From assembly GCA_037074705.1 (NCBI GenBank), contig CM073590.1, forward strand, positions 8,324,001 through 8,388,000: a stretch of DNA of 64,000 nt, written 5' to 3'. Below the pieces are notes generated by a model, which did not search any database, was not told the origin of the DNA, and saw only the letters and a program-made list of their open reading frames with translations. Of this stretch, positions 1 through 13,739 are shown one piece after another. Positions within the stretch are counted from its first letter, which is position 1; the number at the start of each line of letters is the position of its first letter. Source of the DNA: Zhengitettix transpicula. Its lineage: Eukaryota; Arthropoda; Insecta; Orthoptera; Tetrigidae. The translations under genes and the position numbers were made by a program.

Positions 1-3000
1 AGTCGGATCACTCTTCTACGCAATAAACCGACACTCTGGAGTAAGCTGAATCTAGTAACTTAATTTTTTTAAGGAGTTTTCGAACTCTTGCGCTTAGCTC
101 TGAATCTTAACAAACAGTGCTTTTACTGATCATAGCATCGTCATTCCTACCTTCTTTCACCCCAAATATGTTCCCTTTCAACGTGAAATACGTTAGGATA
201 TAACGACCGGGATTAAAAATAGAAAAAAAATATATCGGAATAAAGTTTATCGAATATCAGATTTAAATAAGTGCAATTGTTATGTAAAGACGGTGAAAAA
301 CCGGAAAAAAAATTCCACTTTATACACAAGTTTTGAAGTTCTTTGGGCACTGATAACATTTAAATTGCATCGTTCTTACGTGCAGAAATTGAGCTTATAT
401 ACAAAACCTTGTCGAAAAATTATTTTTCTTAAAAATTCTGGTTGGAGCTATTGTCATGACGTAACGACAAACTTTGTTCCGGAAATAAAAAAAACTACAA
501 CATTATACATGTAAAAGCGATTATACTTTATTAGACAGACAAAGAAATCTAAATAATGGTAGGGAGAAAAATTATAACTAATCAACTGATACTGGCGATA
601 AAAGCATCAAAGATTATGATTGAATAATAATTTTCAACTACAGATAAAAATGTGTAATTTTAAGTTCCACTGGCTAGTGCGGTGATTTTAATTCCTTACA
701 CTGTATGCAACAGGAAATTGTTCCACCTAAATAATCGCTTTAAGCACAAAAGAAGAATAAATTAATAGAACTTCTGAATCGTATACTTAATATCTGTGTT
801 TCCTTGGAGGGTAAATTCGTTACCTTGGCCGGCGTCAAATTTACGCGAATTTTCTTCATATAGCGTAGAATCATCGCTCAAAAAAATTCTGGTTGAGAAA
901 TTCTTGCCTATTTACTCTAGAACGAAGCCGAAACCCAAAAAAATTCAAGCTTCAATGTCTTTCGCTTTAATTGAAACTAATTCTCATCCAAATTATATAA
1001 TTATATTCCCTTCCGTTATAAATATTGTAATATATGCTTTAATTCCAATCTTAAGTAAAATGCATCCGGCAGAATTTAGGACCGCTAAGGACGATCTCCT
1101 TAATAGAGATAATTTGTGCACAGTTTTATATAGAAGGGAAGGCGCGAATAATATTTTTTTTCCTTTTTTAGGTAAGGTTGGCATAATGGAACACTGTATA
1201 ATAATTTTGACAGAAACAATCATGTATATTAGATGTTCGGTAAGATTATTTGGGGGGAAATACCGCAGAAACCAGTTTTATGGCTGAGAAAAATTGAATG
1301 TCACGACGCTATTTTTATACAAAAATAGGACACTTTTTGTGGCATAATAATTAAATTTTAATGGAGAACATGTCTAATGGACACCAAAAACGATTTTACT
1401 AATTTTGATCTGTCTGATAGTTTTACTTCCTGTTTTATCCCTTTTCATAATCCAATCCATGTCTCTAATTGTTCATTTGTGCTTCTTGATAATCTTAGGA
1501 AATTATCAATTTTGAAAATTACTTACGATCAAATTCATGAATTCGCAACATGTTTCATTGTTACGAATAATTGAACTTTTTCGCATTTTGAGGAAGTGAT
1601 GTCTCGGCCAATCGCTTAATAAGTCGTATGTATTATGCTCATAAGTTAAGTTAAGGGTTCCACCCCACAAGTAATTTTATCTGGCAAGACGCGTGCTGCA
1701 GTAAAAGCAACCATGAATCCCGTTGAAATACAATGTTGAGCTGCACGCCATACGCACGACTCTGCATTGCTACGGATTCCGCGAGGCCTTACAGTCGCAC
1801 TCCATCGATTGCATTCCTTCACTGTTCCCATTTCCGGAACTTCCACGATAACAGAAAAAAATATATGCCTAGTTCCACTTTTTCATATCAGTATTGTTTA
1901 AATTTAGCATAGTTTTGAATTTATACTTGTATGTTTTTGGACTGAGGATGAGCCATGAGCTCAACTCCCTTCACCGTCACGAGATTTACAATTTAAAGTT
2001 ATAAATTCTTCATCGCGCTAGATTCACGGAGACTTTCCTCTAAACATATGTCACACTAACTATAGAGTACGTTCGTATAATGTAAAGGAGTATTTACAGT
2101 GCCGTGATGTCAAGACAGACTGCATATGAAACCCATTTAACCGTTAATAAACACCCAAAATAAAAATTACAGTGGCATCTTTAGTCGAAATTGAATATTT
2201 ATTACTATATTTCAAATTGTATTAATCTGTATACGTGAGCGCCGGCCCGATGATGTGAGATGACGTCACGAAGTTGCGTTTTAACTTTGCTTGAAAGTAG
2301 CCTTGGTTTCCGGAACGGTATTATATTATTAATCTTCAGATAAATTGCTGAAAAATATTTCGTACAGTTACGAACGCTAGTGTAGACTTCGACTTTAAAG
2401 AAATAAATTAACAAAATATCGTTATAGATGATATTTCGTATAACGTTTATTTTATTTTATTGACGCAGCAAATTATTACTTTAGCGGACGTTTCTACGCG
2501 TAACATTTCATAAAGTGAACGGCAATTCAGTCTCTGTAGACGGTAATTCCATCCTGGGAATTAGATATACAATACCTTTCGTAGATGTTGTAAGTCCTTG
2601 AGCCTCTATAACGTGGTTTCTTATCTCGGAAATTACAATCTTTATCAAGTGTATTAAACAGCTATTTATCATAAATTTAAAACTGACGTATACCTTCCGT
2701 ACGAAACTAAGATTAATACAGGCAAAAATCGTGTAATTATCGGGGCGATAGCGCTCATATGGACCGCTAGCTGCATTAGCGGGAGCTATGCGTTGCAAGG
2801 CGCACAGTTTAAAGTCTTCGATATCTATTCTGAAGTTCACACTGCTAAATCAAAATAATTATGATGGTTCTTAAAATCAAGAAAAATTAGTTCTTCCTTT
2901 ATGAATTTATGTTCTGTAACACGTTAGAACATGCACCAACCACCACTGAATTCCTGATATTTCAGAACTTTTTGTACGAGTAGACTGTTTCAGCTAGAGC

Positions 3001-5017
3001 TATCTCGTTCCTCTTTCCAGCCTCGGTATTGTCTTTCTTTTTATTATTTTATCTGATTTTTTTTAAAGTATTATGCCATCTTTGAACGTACTGTATTCTA
3101 GACGCTTTAAAATGTAGTCATTTAATTGCACTCACGAACAATGCGATTAAAATCGTTACTTATCAAGAAGTTAGTATGACATGTATGAATACGAAAAAAA
3201 TTTGTTATATGGATTCTGTTCTAGTTCCGATTAGTAAAATTTGCATTACCACAACGTATTTACATGCAAATCAATACTATATAGTGGAAAGTCAGGCTTA
3301 CCATTTCTAACCGAACCTACTCTGGAATGAAGCCTGCCGCGTATAAAGTAAGCAAATGGATTACAGTGCATAGATTATGATTTCTTTTTGCCGGGCATGG
3401 CAATGGCAGTAAGTCTTGATTTGGTCCTACCAGGTGTCTGGGTGCATAAAGGAAGGGCGCACCTGTTTCTTTGTAGGGCTTACCTGTCTGCTGGTATGTG
3501 TCTCTGCTCGATTTACGACACACCCTGTCTGCTTAGAGTCGTATAACTCACTTAAACTCACTTGGACTGAATATTTACTCACTCAGCTACTCTTTGTCCT
3601 CGCTTAGGTGCATACTTTTATTGTGTACATATTTAAAATATAGCACCCTAGGAATGCGGCTGATAAGAAATTACCTACGAGGTATAAAAATAGTGCAAGG
3701 TGATTTTTCCTTTAATCTCGTCCTGAAAAAGGCATTTTTTTTGTTTTCATGTTGGAAGCTCTGCTCAGAAGACACTGTTTTCAATTTAAAAAATTATCTT
3801 TTTTTGGTATTTTAACTGGATTGTGAGTATGAAGGGCATCCACGTAATACTCTTTTGTCACAAAAAAGCAATACCACACTTAGTTGGCCTTTAGCATGAA
3901 ATGATTTTATTTTTTAAATAAATCATAATTTTCAAAACAAAAATAGTATTACAGCTTCAATTATAGATGTTTATAACATGCGGTACGCTTTAATCACATA
4001 CCAAAAAACCTAATGTGACTTTGAATTTTAAGAATTTTTAAGATTTGCGTGCAGTGGATGTTCGACATTATTTTTAAGAATTGAAACCATTAAAAGCTCA
4101 CATACTAAATAGATATCGTTGGCCAAATATACTCCAGTTTTTGAGAATTTCTACTGTATTTATATACATTGAAACAACAATCGATTATGGCTAACAGAAC
4201 ATGAAACCTCCATCTCCTGAGAACAATGAAAGATTTCGGATAATGTTAGATTTATTTTACGTTCATGCTCAGAATAATTACAAGAGATGCGTCGTCGTAT
4301 TTAGACATACTAAGAGAATATATTTTATTGAAGTTTGGTTTGTAACGCCTGACTTATATTGTTTAATTCCTTGTAGTTCTCCACCATTTACCAACTACGC
4401 AAATTAGAGCTATTATATGACGAATACAAAATGAATAACGAGAATTAATTGAATCTGTTTGTGCAGTAACCGTCGTTATAACGCACGATTTTCAATACAT
4501 TTACAATTAAATTAAGCAAATCCGTTTCTCGACCTGTAAATAAATTTCCGTTTGTTTTAATGCACAAGTAATTCATGCTATAATTATACACAGGATCAAT
4601 GAGTTACTCGTATATGTATCAAATGCAGTAGACTAAAATTCTCATCATACCTTTATAATGAAGTTACAAAATTAGGAAACAATCGTCGAGTTTAGTCTTC
4701 TTGTAATATTCCAATCTTAGATTCAAATTTTATTTCTCATGAGGTGTATTTAGTATTTATGTTATTGTATTGAAGTTCAGGAAATGTAAAAATTGAAAAT
4801 ATAATTTAATGAGAATACAGTTATGATGTATATAGAACTAATAATTTAAGGTTATAAATGGCAGGTTAATTTATTGATAAATAAAATACTGAATTTTAAT
4901 AGAAAATGAAACCTTATTGTACTCATGCTGGCACATAATAATAATCTAAAGATCAGTATCACGTCTGTTTTACGTAGTCCAGACCCAGTAGTCTATATAT
5001 TGTCGGTCTGAAAAACA

Positions 5018-5020
<3 letters not shown>
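1..5020. other. AT-rich stretch, no gene recognised
   Basis: Mostly AT-rich. Two blocks have higher GC, 1640-1850 (CAAGACGCGTGCTGCAG ... GGAACTTCC) and 3310-3540 (CTGCCGCGTATAAAG ... CACCTGTTTC), with no protein or repeat I can name. The longest open frame (796-1287, +) has no recognisable domain and composition like its surroundings. Confidence 0.6.

Positions 5021-5060
<40 letters not shown>
5021..5060. repeat. (AT)20 microsatellite
   Basis: Uninterrupted AT dinucleotides. Confidence 0.95.
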
Positions 5061-5063
<3 letters not shown>

Positions 5064-6419
5064 CCTTCCTTAAATTACATTTACTTATCTCCGATAGGGT
5101 GACGGTAAAGTCTCAGAAATTTTTATTGTTTTATTTTGGGCCCGTACATTTTGAAGTTTAACATTCTCTCTCCTTTGTGTTTATTTAATATTCATTTTTT
5201 ATTTCATTTCGTTGCACTGTATCGTCAACAAAGCGTGATGTACCGCATCCCTTATACTACCTCCAATAATTGTTTTATTTTATCATTATTAATGCCGTAC
5301 CGTGTCGGAAGAGTTGTAAATGAGCGGAAATAGTTATTTTCAAATTTAAGAAAAATTTTAATTCGCTTTTGAGAATTTTTCCAGTGAGACCTTTAATTAC
5401 TCAATACCTGACAGTAGGTAAATCTTATTATTTACAGTGACTTGAATAACATTCGCTAATGGTCAGCAACAAAACGAATAAGAATCCGCCTTACAGTAAC
5501 TGATAGTTTTATAAAATCATGTCAGAGCTATTCGGCGTAAGACAGACGAAGCTGACATGCTCTTGCTTGAGGATAATGAGTGAACGAGATTTTGCAGAGT
5601 GAAGGCCGCGGAGAATTTCACGGATCATTTCCAAAACTATTGGAATAAACCATTAATTTTGGAAAGAAGCCGGAAACATTGAGTAACATTTTGAACACTG
5701 TTAGGTAGCTTGGAATAAAATTATGCTATCGCCGATCCAGGTTTCACGAATTATATATATATACGCTGTTACCGAAAGTTTCGGCCAATCGCTAAAATTA
5801 ATCTACAGTCCATGAATTCGCCGGGATCAAAAATTTAATCCATGTCTACCTTTGGATGAGTTTTTTTAGAGTTCAGGCGAATTTTTGAGAACTGCTTACA
5901 CCGATTTTTATATGAATAGAACCTCTCGTATTCGGAAGAGTGACAGAGTTCGATCCAATACGTCAGCTTCCGGAAGAAGATGGTCATATTTGTGCTCAAT
6001 GTTCAAATCTCACATTAATGAACCGAACTAGAGACAAATTAGTAATATTAAAATCTCACAGATAAGAACTCAAACTTGAAGTTCAGATTACATAAATTAG
6101 TTTAGTAAATATTTATTATTGTGGTAGTGGTCAAAGTATTTATCTATGTGTAGCTAGTGGAGCCAAGAAATAATTTCAAACGATCCTAAAAAGAATAGAA
6201 ACTGTTGTAAGATGTTTTATATTGATAAATGAAACATTAAGGTGGGCTGTAGTGACTTCATTCTTTAAATTTTAAAGATAGAAATAAAAAAATGGTATAA
6301 GCTATTTATAGGCACGCTTTAACCTATACATAATGTAAGAGTGGTATGTGGAAACGATCTTGTGCCACTTCGACATGAAAATAAAATTCTGCGAACTCTT
6401 AGCAAACTACCAAAATAAA
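5061..6419. other. AT-rich stretch, nothing recognised
   Basis: No gene, repeat family member or notable motif seen. Confidence 0.6.
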
Positions 6420-6800
6420 GCTTGTGAGTATTGGAGCCAGCCAGCAGGTGGCCAGCGGCTTCCGGGGGCGGGAGGCGGGGGCGGAGACCACTAGTTGCTA
6501 GGGCGCGTGGCGAGCCTCTGCCTCTTCCTCGGCTGAGTGGAGCGGCGCACAGTCAAGATGGATTGTGAGCGCTCAAGAGAGCGGGCTGGAGGGTCTGCGT
6601 TAATCGCGCATTGTGCAGACCTCTCATCCCGCTGGAGTGGCCGCTCGCCTTGCGCAACCTGCTGCTCGGCTCTGCCAAACTACACACCCTGCATGGATGC
6701 TCACCCAAAAACTCCGCATCGCCACTTAACTCCTATTTCTTTGTGCTCTCTGCATACGAGTAGGTTAACAATTTCTTGTATTGGCACAAAGCGTCTGAGT
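6420..6800 (+). promoter_or_regulatory. GC-rich block, candidate promoter/first exon
   Basis: From about 6430 to 6680 the sequence turns abruptly GC- and CpG-rich (GGGGGCGGGAGGCGGGGGCG at 6464-6483) inside a strongly AT-rich region, which is what a CpG-rich promoter of a developmental gene can look like. CCAGCAGGTGGCC at 6441-6453 resembles the CTCF core. CACAGTCAAG at 6548-6557 is close to an arthropod initiator, and an ATG at 6558 is followed by GATT|GTGAGC, a possible donor at 6565. An open frame of about 90 codons crosses the block, but I recognise nothing in it. Its place on the same strand upstream of the otd exons makes a first exon plausible but unproven. Confidence 0.3.
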
Positions 6801-7094
6801 AAATATTAGAACTAATCTACACTTAAATTGGAAATGCTTTTGAAATGCGGTGCTTAATAAACATAAGAATATTGAATTATCTAGTAAAATAAGGCGGGAA
6901 AAGGAACATTGTGGTGGAAAAAAGAGAGAAGCTAATTGGACATATACTAGAAAGCCACTTGGGAAAATTCACGATTACAGAATATGAAGAAAATTTTTAA
7001 AACTGTTTATTTGGAGAGAGAAAAAAGTTGGTAACATAGAAAAAATAAATACAAAACGCCCGTGTAAAAAAATTATAGCCTACTAATTAGATAA

Positions 7095-7215
7095 ATAAGT
7101 AGCCAATTAACATACAAAATAAGGTGATAAAATAAATACCACAAGATGTTTACATAATCCTTGTTGCTTTCGTAAGGTGATTTGAAAACGCAAGAGCTGC
7201 TAGAACGACACACTT
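7095..7215 (-). mobile_element. single Penelope-like 3' end
   Basis: GTAGCCAATTAACATACAAAATAAGG, AATAAATACCACAAGATG, CCTTGTTGCTTTCGTAAGGTGAT and CGCAAGAGCTGCTAGAACGACAC match the left arm of the foldbacks at 15838 and 40805. No inverted partner follows within several hundred bases. Confidence 0.55.
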
Positions 7216-8149
7216 AATAATCAAACGTTTTATATTATTTTATTACTTAACTTATTATGTTAAAGATTTTATCGTCGCGTATGATGGTACTTAAACAGTG
7301 TTATTTACACGAATGGGTTTATCGTTTCGATAAGCGTAGAATATAATTTGTCATTAGTTAAATCCGAGTATTTTCTTTTAAGTCTTCTTAGTATTCTTAG
7401 TGGGGGGGAGAGGTTGTGGGTGGTTTGTGAAATTAATGGGATAGGATGTAGGATGGATCTGCGCATTTGGCTATTGAATGCTATGTGTGCTGCTTGTACT
7501 ATTGTGGGAATATTCAGGTATGAGTTGATTCGGTGGTTGGGGAAATACCAAGGACAGTTAGAACTTTATTTTGAAATGTTTGGATTTTATTAATGAGGAA
7601 ATAGCTGCTCCGGCCCAGATGTTACAAGAGTATTGCCAGGTATTAGTGTGGTATAGATCAGCTTTTTGGTTTTGAATGACAATGGAGAATTAGGTCATAG
7701 TAGCCGCTTTAATAATCGAAATATTGTGTTAAGTTTGATTTTTTTGTGCTGATAATATGTGCAAATCATGAAAGTTTATGATCTAGAATGACTCCTGGGT
7801 ATGAATGGGATGTTTTATTAGAGATAGGTAACAAAATGAAATTACCTGGGATGTTGAAAATCAGAAACTACGATACTTCTAATATTTTTCAGAGATCTAT
7901 TGTTTCTGTCATTAATCATCCCTAAACTTTGCTCCTTGGGCCATATTTTATCGCACGTATCATTTAAAGCAGGTTGACGAAAAGACTCAACAAAAATAAG
8001 ATTTATGCAGAATATATTCTAATACACGTCAGATTTTCATTAAACACTGGAATGAATTACGACTTTATGGGCATAGAGTATTAGAAGCTTCTTGTGTGTT
8101 GGAAGAATGAGCGCAGTTAGTTACATGAGTCACTCCTGTAGGTTTCGCC

Positions 8150-8470
8150 AAGGAAGGAAGTTTAGACGAGCATAGGGCCGAATGTGGCTGGTTTTATTGG
8201 TGGCGAGCGGGCAAACACGGCCGCCATGATTGCAGGCGAAATTAATATCAGCACGCTGGTTCGCCTCGCTGCGTCCACGAGAGCGCGGTGGCCATTCAAA
8301 CGGCGGCCTAATCTGCGCCTTAATAACCACGAGAGGGGACCACAAGGGTTCTACACGCACAGCTCCAAGACAGTCTAATGAACATAGCAACCGATCGTTC
8401 TCAGTAATTGCAGCTGTTAAGTGCCACAACTGCGTTCTACGTCGGAGTCCATCTTTCAAAACTATTCAGC
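8150..8470. promoter_or_regulatory. candidate cis-regulatory block
   Basis: A GC-rich, non-repetitive island (GAGCGGGCAAACACGGCCGC, CGAGAGCGCGGTGGCC) in AT-rich surroundings. It holds TAATCT at 8309-8314, a K50 homeodomain type site. Open frames on both strands here reflect base composition only. No repeat copy occurs elsewhere in the window. Confidence 0.3.
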
Positions 8471-11034
8471 GTATATGAAACTATATTTTCTTTCGAGTAT
8501 TGAATAATAATAATAATTAATCAAAATGCAGTACACCTCATACAAGTAACGAATGGAATGTGATATAATAATATATTAAGTGATACATTAGTATCACTAA
8601 TGAGAAATATTAAATGAAATATTTGGTGAACATTCGTGGGTCCGCAGCTCAGAATTGAGTAGTTCATAGATACGTAAATAAATTATTAATATTCATACAT
8701 TATAATAGTAATACGTGTTTCGTATATAAGTTATTATGGCCAGGCACTCTTCTACTATGCCTACTATACAATTTGTTTCCACTATATTCGTGTAAACATC
8801 CATATTTTAGTAATGACCGTAAATATACTTTTAATCTTAGTGTAATTTTTTTCTTATTTCCTTTAACTTTCACACCATTTGGTTTTGGTTCACCTTGCTG
8901 AATTGTGAAAATACTATTTATTGAGTTAACTGATGAATTAAGAAATAATCGGGTATGTTTGTTGAGATGTATAATTTTACAACTACTATTTATCAAGTTT
9001 TCTGCTGTAAAATTAAAATAGACAAATTTATTAACAACAGGGAACTTCAAGTGAAGAAAAGCCGGAAATGCGAATAATTCGGTTAGATGTTCAGAGAATC
9101 AGGATGGAAGAAAACTACAAAAATAGCACTAAAGAGAAAGGCAGGTTAAATCAGCAATGTAGAAGAGAAAATGTCAGAACAGGGTGCCACATTTCGAACT
9201 GATCAAAACCAAATAAACGTCACCAATCTTTGTTTAAATTTGGATTTTAAATATTGGAAGAAATAAAGGCTAAAAAAATTTAATACTGGAGAATCCTCTA
9301 TTTTCACATTTATCAGAAAAAGTGAATCGATAACGTTTTCCGAAACCCCTGATACGTTGTAAATATTTCGCAAACAGTTGAATCCCAAATTTGTAAGAAA
9401 CCATTAAAGATAGCAGATGCCTCAAAGAGTCATAATAATAATAAAATAAACATGAAGTGACTTTAACAAAAGTATAGGAGGTGTAACACAGGAATTCAGT
9501 TTATCGAATATCGTGTTAACTCAAATATATATAAAGTCCTAAACGACAGGTATAAAAATAAAAAAAATTGTTCTATTATAATTACCTTTCGAACTGCATT
9601 ATAATTATCGAAGAAGAATAATTATGAAAAATGACTGCAGGATCTCAATTTAGTAATAAATCAAAACTCAATCCATGATTATTAGGAAAAAATAAATATT
9701 TGAATTAGGCAGTTAGTAAATCCGAAAATATATTGTAGAAAAATTTTGTAAAGTTTTTATACTGATTAAGGTTGAAAATTAAATAAATTGTTATGATTGG
9801 AGAAAAAAATGAGCGTTGGTGCATTCTATCAACATGAAGGCGTGTCTTGTATATAGATTGTAATAATAATAAGAGAGAACATAAATGACGGTATATGAAT
9901 TAATTAGAAATAATTTGTGTTGTATTAGATGTGTAAGTGCAAAACTGTGATCGCGTGATAAAACATACTTTTAACTTCAAAACGTAAGGGCCGCTAACCC
10001 GGATATATTAGATTATAATCGTGCGAAATGTAAGTATCCCGATTGATGCTCTTGGTTCAATGGTTATCAATTCATTTCGTTCCTACGTTAGCCCGAATGC
10101 AAATATGCACCTCAAAACCTTTGCTATTGGACGCCTCTGTGCAATGAATTCGCATTTGCGGATACAAATTATTTCTCTAACTGCAACTAAAATTACATAA
10201 ATTGCAATGAATTATTAAAAATGAAAGAAAAAGGTAGAAACACATATTCCATCGTCGTTAATATGTTTTCGAAATTCCCTCTACATGTTACGTGGGTGGT
10301 GAACTGACATCGTGTCACATAAATGGAATCGAAGTAAATATGAAAAATGGATGAATAAATCAAACATGTGTAAGAGTTGAAATGACAGGAGATAGATAAT
10401 TTCATTTATAATTTTATACCAACTTCATTCGTCTTCATTTCCATGTCCTCCATTTAATACTACCTGATAAGGAGTTTCTCCGGTTAATTAACAGTCTCAC
10501 CCATATTTCGAGTATAATATGTCACTCTAAAAGTATACCATTGAAATATTATGCATTCACGGTTTCACAAAGGTATAAAATACTGATGAGAGGTGAGGTA
10601 AAATTAATTGAAAGATTCTCTTTTTGATAATGGAATTAATTAATTAATGAGGTAAATTTTTTTAAAATTCGTTCTGACATTAATTTTTGTTTAAATGTAA
10701 TTTGAAAAAATTCAAAAATTTTTGAAATTTCAGATAATTTAATTTTATTGCAATTGGAACGTTAAATGATTTGTAAATGAAGAAAACGTTACAAGTGTCC
10801 TATTGGTACGAACTTTATCTTTCATTTAAGTTTCTATGTTTTCCAGAGCAATAATTTCAAATACTTACGACCATTTTTGAAATGCTCATATTTTTATATC
10901 TAAGCGTGTGGTTTAAGTGCTTCAATTATCGCTGGAATTTACAATTATTTAAAAGTAATACTGGCATCAAATATTAGTGCAGATTTCAAAGAAATGAAAG
11001 AAATTAAAAATTTTGCGTCGGATTGAAAATAACC
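8471..11034. other. AT-rich stretch, nothing recognised
   Basis: Only a small perfect hairpin, AGTGATAC-ATTA-GTATCACT at 8579-8598, stands out. Short open frames show no domains. Confidence 0.6.
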
Positions 11035-11210
11035 AATTTAGATAAAACAATGATAATATAAATACCACACAACGTTTCTGGGATCCTTTCCTCAGGTGCG
11101 AAGAAGAGCCTAGAGAGACACAACTGCACTCGTCAGTTGACAAAACTCAGTTTTGTATACAATCACTTTTTTGTCTGAATTGGCTATCTTTCTTATTAAT
11201 TATAAATATT
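11035..11210 (-). mobile_element. Penelope-like 3' end pair, right arm almost lost
   Basis: The left arm has ATGATAATATAAATACCACA, CAACGTTTCTGGGATCC, TCAGGTGCGAAGAAGAGCC and ACTCGTCAGTTGACAAAACTC. The right arm keeps only its outermost end, ACTTTTTTGTCTGAATTGGC then TATCTTTCTTATTAATTA. The short spacing shows that one of the two inverted copies was cut down to about 40 bp. Confidence 0.6.
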
Positions 11211-11559
11211 GATAGCGGCCAAATTCGTCATAAATAATTAAATACGTAAAAATAAACACTACTTTTGTTCTCAAACATTCATCAGATGTACAATGGATTT
11301 GTGGTATAATAAATAATTTCCATATTCTTCTATTAGTGTCAGCCAAATATTAATACTATACATATAAATTTTGTGTATAATTTTCAAAGCTTGTTATATC
11401 TGTCCCCTAAAACGTCGTATCAATTTTTATGTTTCTCTGTTGTTAAATTATATCTGACAACTTATGTTGACATATAATAAATATAAGTTTTCTGCGTATT
11501 TCCAGTTAAAGGACTAATTGTTAATGTATAAAATTTGGGAACGTGACAATTCGAAATTG

Positions 11560-11860
11560 TATTTTACCAGGTGGGTAGCCGATAACTCTCTCTTTCTTTG
11601 AATGCCTCGACGAAACCGAAAGGAATGTATGCGCATAATGTTAGAGATTGAAATTTCTGTAGCTTTTGTGCATTTGTCAGCAGGTAGCGCACCACAAAAG
11701 TGTTTCCACCCCAGTGGAGGGCCGAACATAAGATTCGCAGACAGCCCGGGGCGCAGTAGCGTATACAACTGCATCACTTTCATACCTGTTGCCAAACACG
11801 AAATTCAGAGGAAAACAGATCTTTTGCTGTTTATGAAATCACGACGCGTTTTCTGAGCAC
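11560..11860. promoter_or_regulatory. candidate cis-regulatory block
   Basis: A higher-complexity island with CAGCAGGTAGCGC at 11678-11690 (one base from a CTCF-like core) and CCCCAGTGGAGGGCCG. Not matched by any repeat family in the window. Confidence 0.25.
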
Positions 11861-12438
11861 TATTATTCCGTCAAGCCTGAGTGGTCTGGTCGTAACAGCG
11901 CTGAAAGGTTGGCCGGGAGTATTGTGTAAGCCAATATCCAGGCTATAGTCCTATATCGCCATTTATTGAACCGAGTAAATATTTTCATTAGTAGATTTGG
12001 AATTAATAAACTAACCCTATCTTAAACGAGTCAAATTCAGCGTTTCCTTCCAGACATCTTTATCATTCGAGCTAATATAAACTTTGAAGACTATTTATTA
12101 ACAATTTGGATATTACTGTTTCGTCTTCTAGTTTATTATTTAGAGTCTCTAATTTAAAAGAAAATCATGCCAAGAAATGATGATAGTCTGATAGTAGTGA
12201 CATGTTATGATAGCGTGTATGAATCTTACACATTTAAGGAAAACTGAAGATCTATCTGCGTAAGTTGTTTGGAATCTTTTAACACTAAATTCCGAACAAA
12301 AACTTTCTAATAATAATTCAAGAATATATTTCGGTTGAACCCCGATTTACGTATGCGCATGCTTCACTTTATCTCTCGTAGTTGAACTAAATTAAACATC
12401 AATCTTCCATGTACCTTACTAAATCTTTTCCTTTCAAT

Positions 12439-12440
<2 letters not shown>

Positions 12441-12510
<70 letters not shown>

Positions 12511-12541
12511 CGTGTGTGTGTGTGTGTGTGTGTGTGTGAGC

Positions 12542-12580
<39 letters not shown>
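12441..12580. repeat. compound microsatellite (TA)n(TG)n(AG)n
   Basis: (TA) at 12441-12473 passes into (TG) up to 12559, interrupted twice by the same GAGCG, then (AG) at 12560-12580. The repeated interruption indicates duplication of a block of the TG tract. Confidence 0.95.
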
Positions 12581-12639
12581 TAAGACTGTATCTATATCAA
12601 CGAAAATACTGATTTTTTATCACCCACTTTCACGCCCCC

Positions 12640-13570
12640 CCCCCCTAGCTGTCCTTATACCGTTGGCGTTGAATACATCGAGAGTATCATTATGAATCGA
12701 TCCCGTTAATTATTTATTCGTCGCCAATATATGCCGTTTTCACATATTTTGAAAATGCCACCCGGTTCCATAATGCCAGAGTTATCTTTACATGAGGTTC
12801 TTACTAGATGTTAAGTGAGACGTCTACCAAGTTTGGTTGATATTGTTCATCACATTAATGTAATTTGCAATGATAATTATATATAATAAGATAACTAACA
12901 TGTTAAATGTTCTGCAACGTTAATATTGTACTTTATTGCGTAAAAACGCACCTTTCGAAAAATGACCTGTCGGGAAAGCGTCAATCGTGATAATGTACTG
13001 TCGGGCAAACGTCAATCCGAATAATGACCTCTCGGGCAAACGTAAATCGGGATATTGATGGGAAAACGTACTTCAGGCATGAGTGTGTCGGGCAAACGAC
13101 CGGATCCCTCCAAACCCAGCCCTAGGAGTATTCGCTCAACTTTAGGGTATTTATTCTATGGTCATATTGGCAGTTTTTGCAAATGTTTAAAATATCTCTA
13201 CCGTCCACTTCCACCGAAAGGTTTTCTAGAATTGTTTAATCTCCCCACTTTTTGTTTCTGGATCGTAAGCAACGTTTTTACCAAATTTAGTTAAAATTAT
13301 TCAACGCATTAATTAATAGCTTAATTCGCGTAAGAAACATGTATAATAACACAAATAACATGCTTAGTGTTTTATTAATATTATGCTTTATTTCGTAAAA
13401 ACGACAGTCCGCAAACGCGATTCGAGAAAGGAGTTAATTTGGGGGAAAAAAACTTTCTGGAAATATTGTTTCGGGACGACGACCCGCCGGGATGTTAACT
13501 TGGCGGGCAAACGTCAATCGGAAAAAAGAGCGTCGGGCAAATGTCTTTTGAAATTTTGACCCAGACCCCT
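12640..13570. repeat. two diverged direct copies of a repeat with a 31-bp minisatellite
   Basis: Copy 1 (about 12640-13110) and copy 2 (about 13130-13570) share in order a block ending CCACTTT/CCACCCGG, TACCAAGTTTGGTTGATATTGTTCA against TACCAAATTTAGTTAAAATTATTCA, then ACATTAAT, AACATG, TTGCGTAAAAACG against TTTCGTAAAAACG. Each ends in 31-bp units of the type GTCGGGCAAACGTCAATC. Three clear units lie at 12965-13058 and two or three degenerate ones at 13085-13105 and 13490-13545. Possibly a non-autonomous DNA transposon or Helitron-like element; no coding sequence. Confidence 0.6.
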
Positions 13571-13739
13571 TATTCAATAGTAATGTTTGCAGATTTGAGT
13601 TGAAAATTAACACGGATATATTTTGTTGTAGAATGTCGATAAAATGAATTTGTGGAAAAGGAGTCGCAAGGTACAAGATGGAATTACGGATAAAGAGTTT
13701 GTAAATATTTATAAGAAGTGATGCTTACAATTGTCTAAC

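Noticed and set aside
796..1287. 163-codon open frame, the longest in the window
   Set aside because: It needs a non-ATG start, has AT-rich composition like its flanks, shows no domain I recognise and has no splice or promoter context.
8130..8478. Open frames on both strands over a GC-rich block
   Set aside because: Same composition effect; a regulatory block is more likely than a gene.
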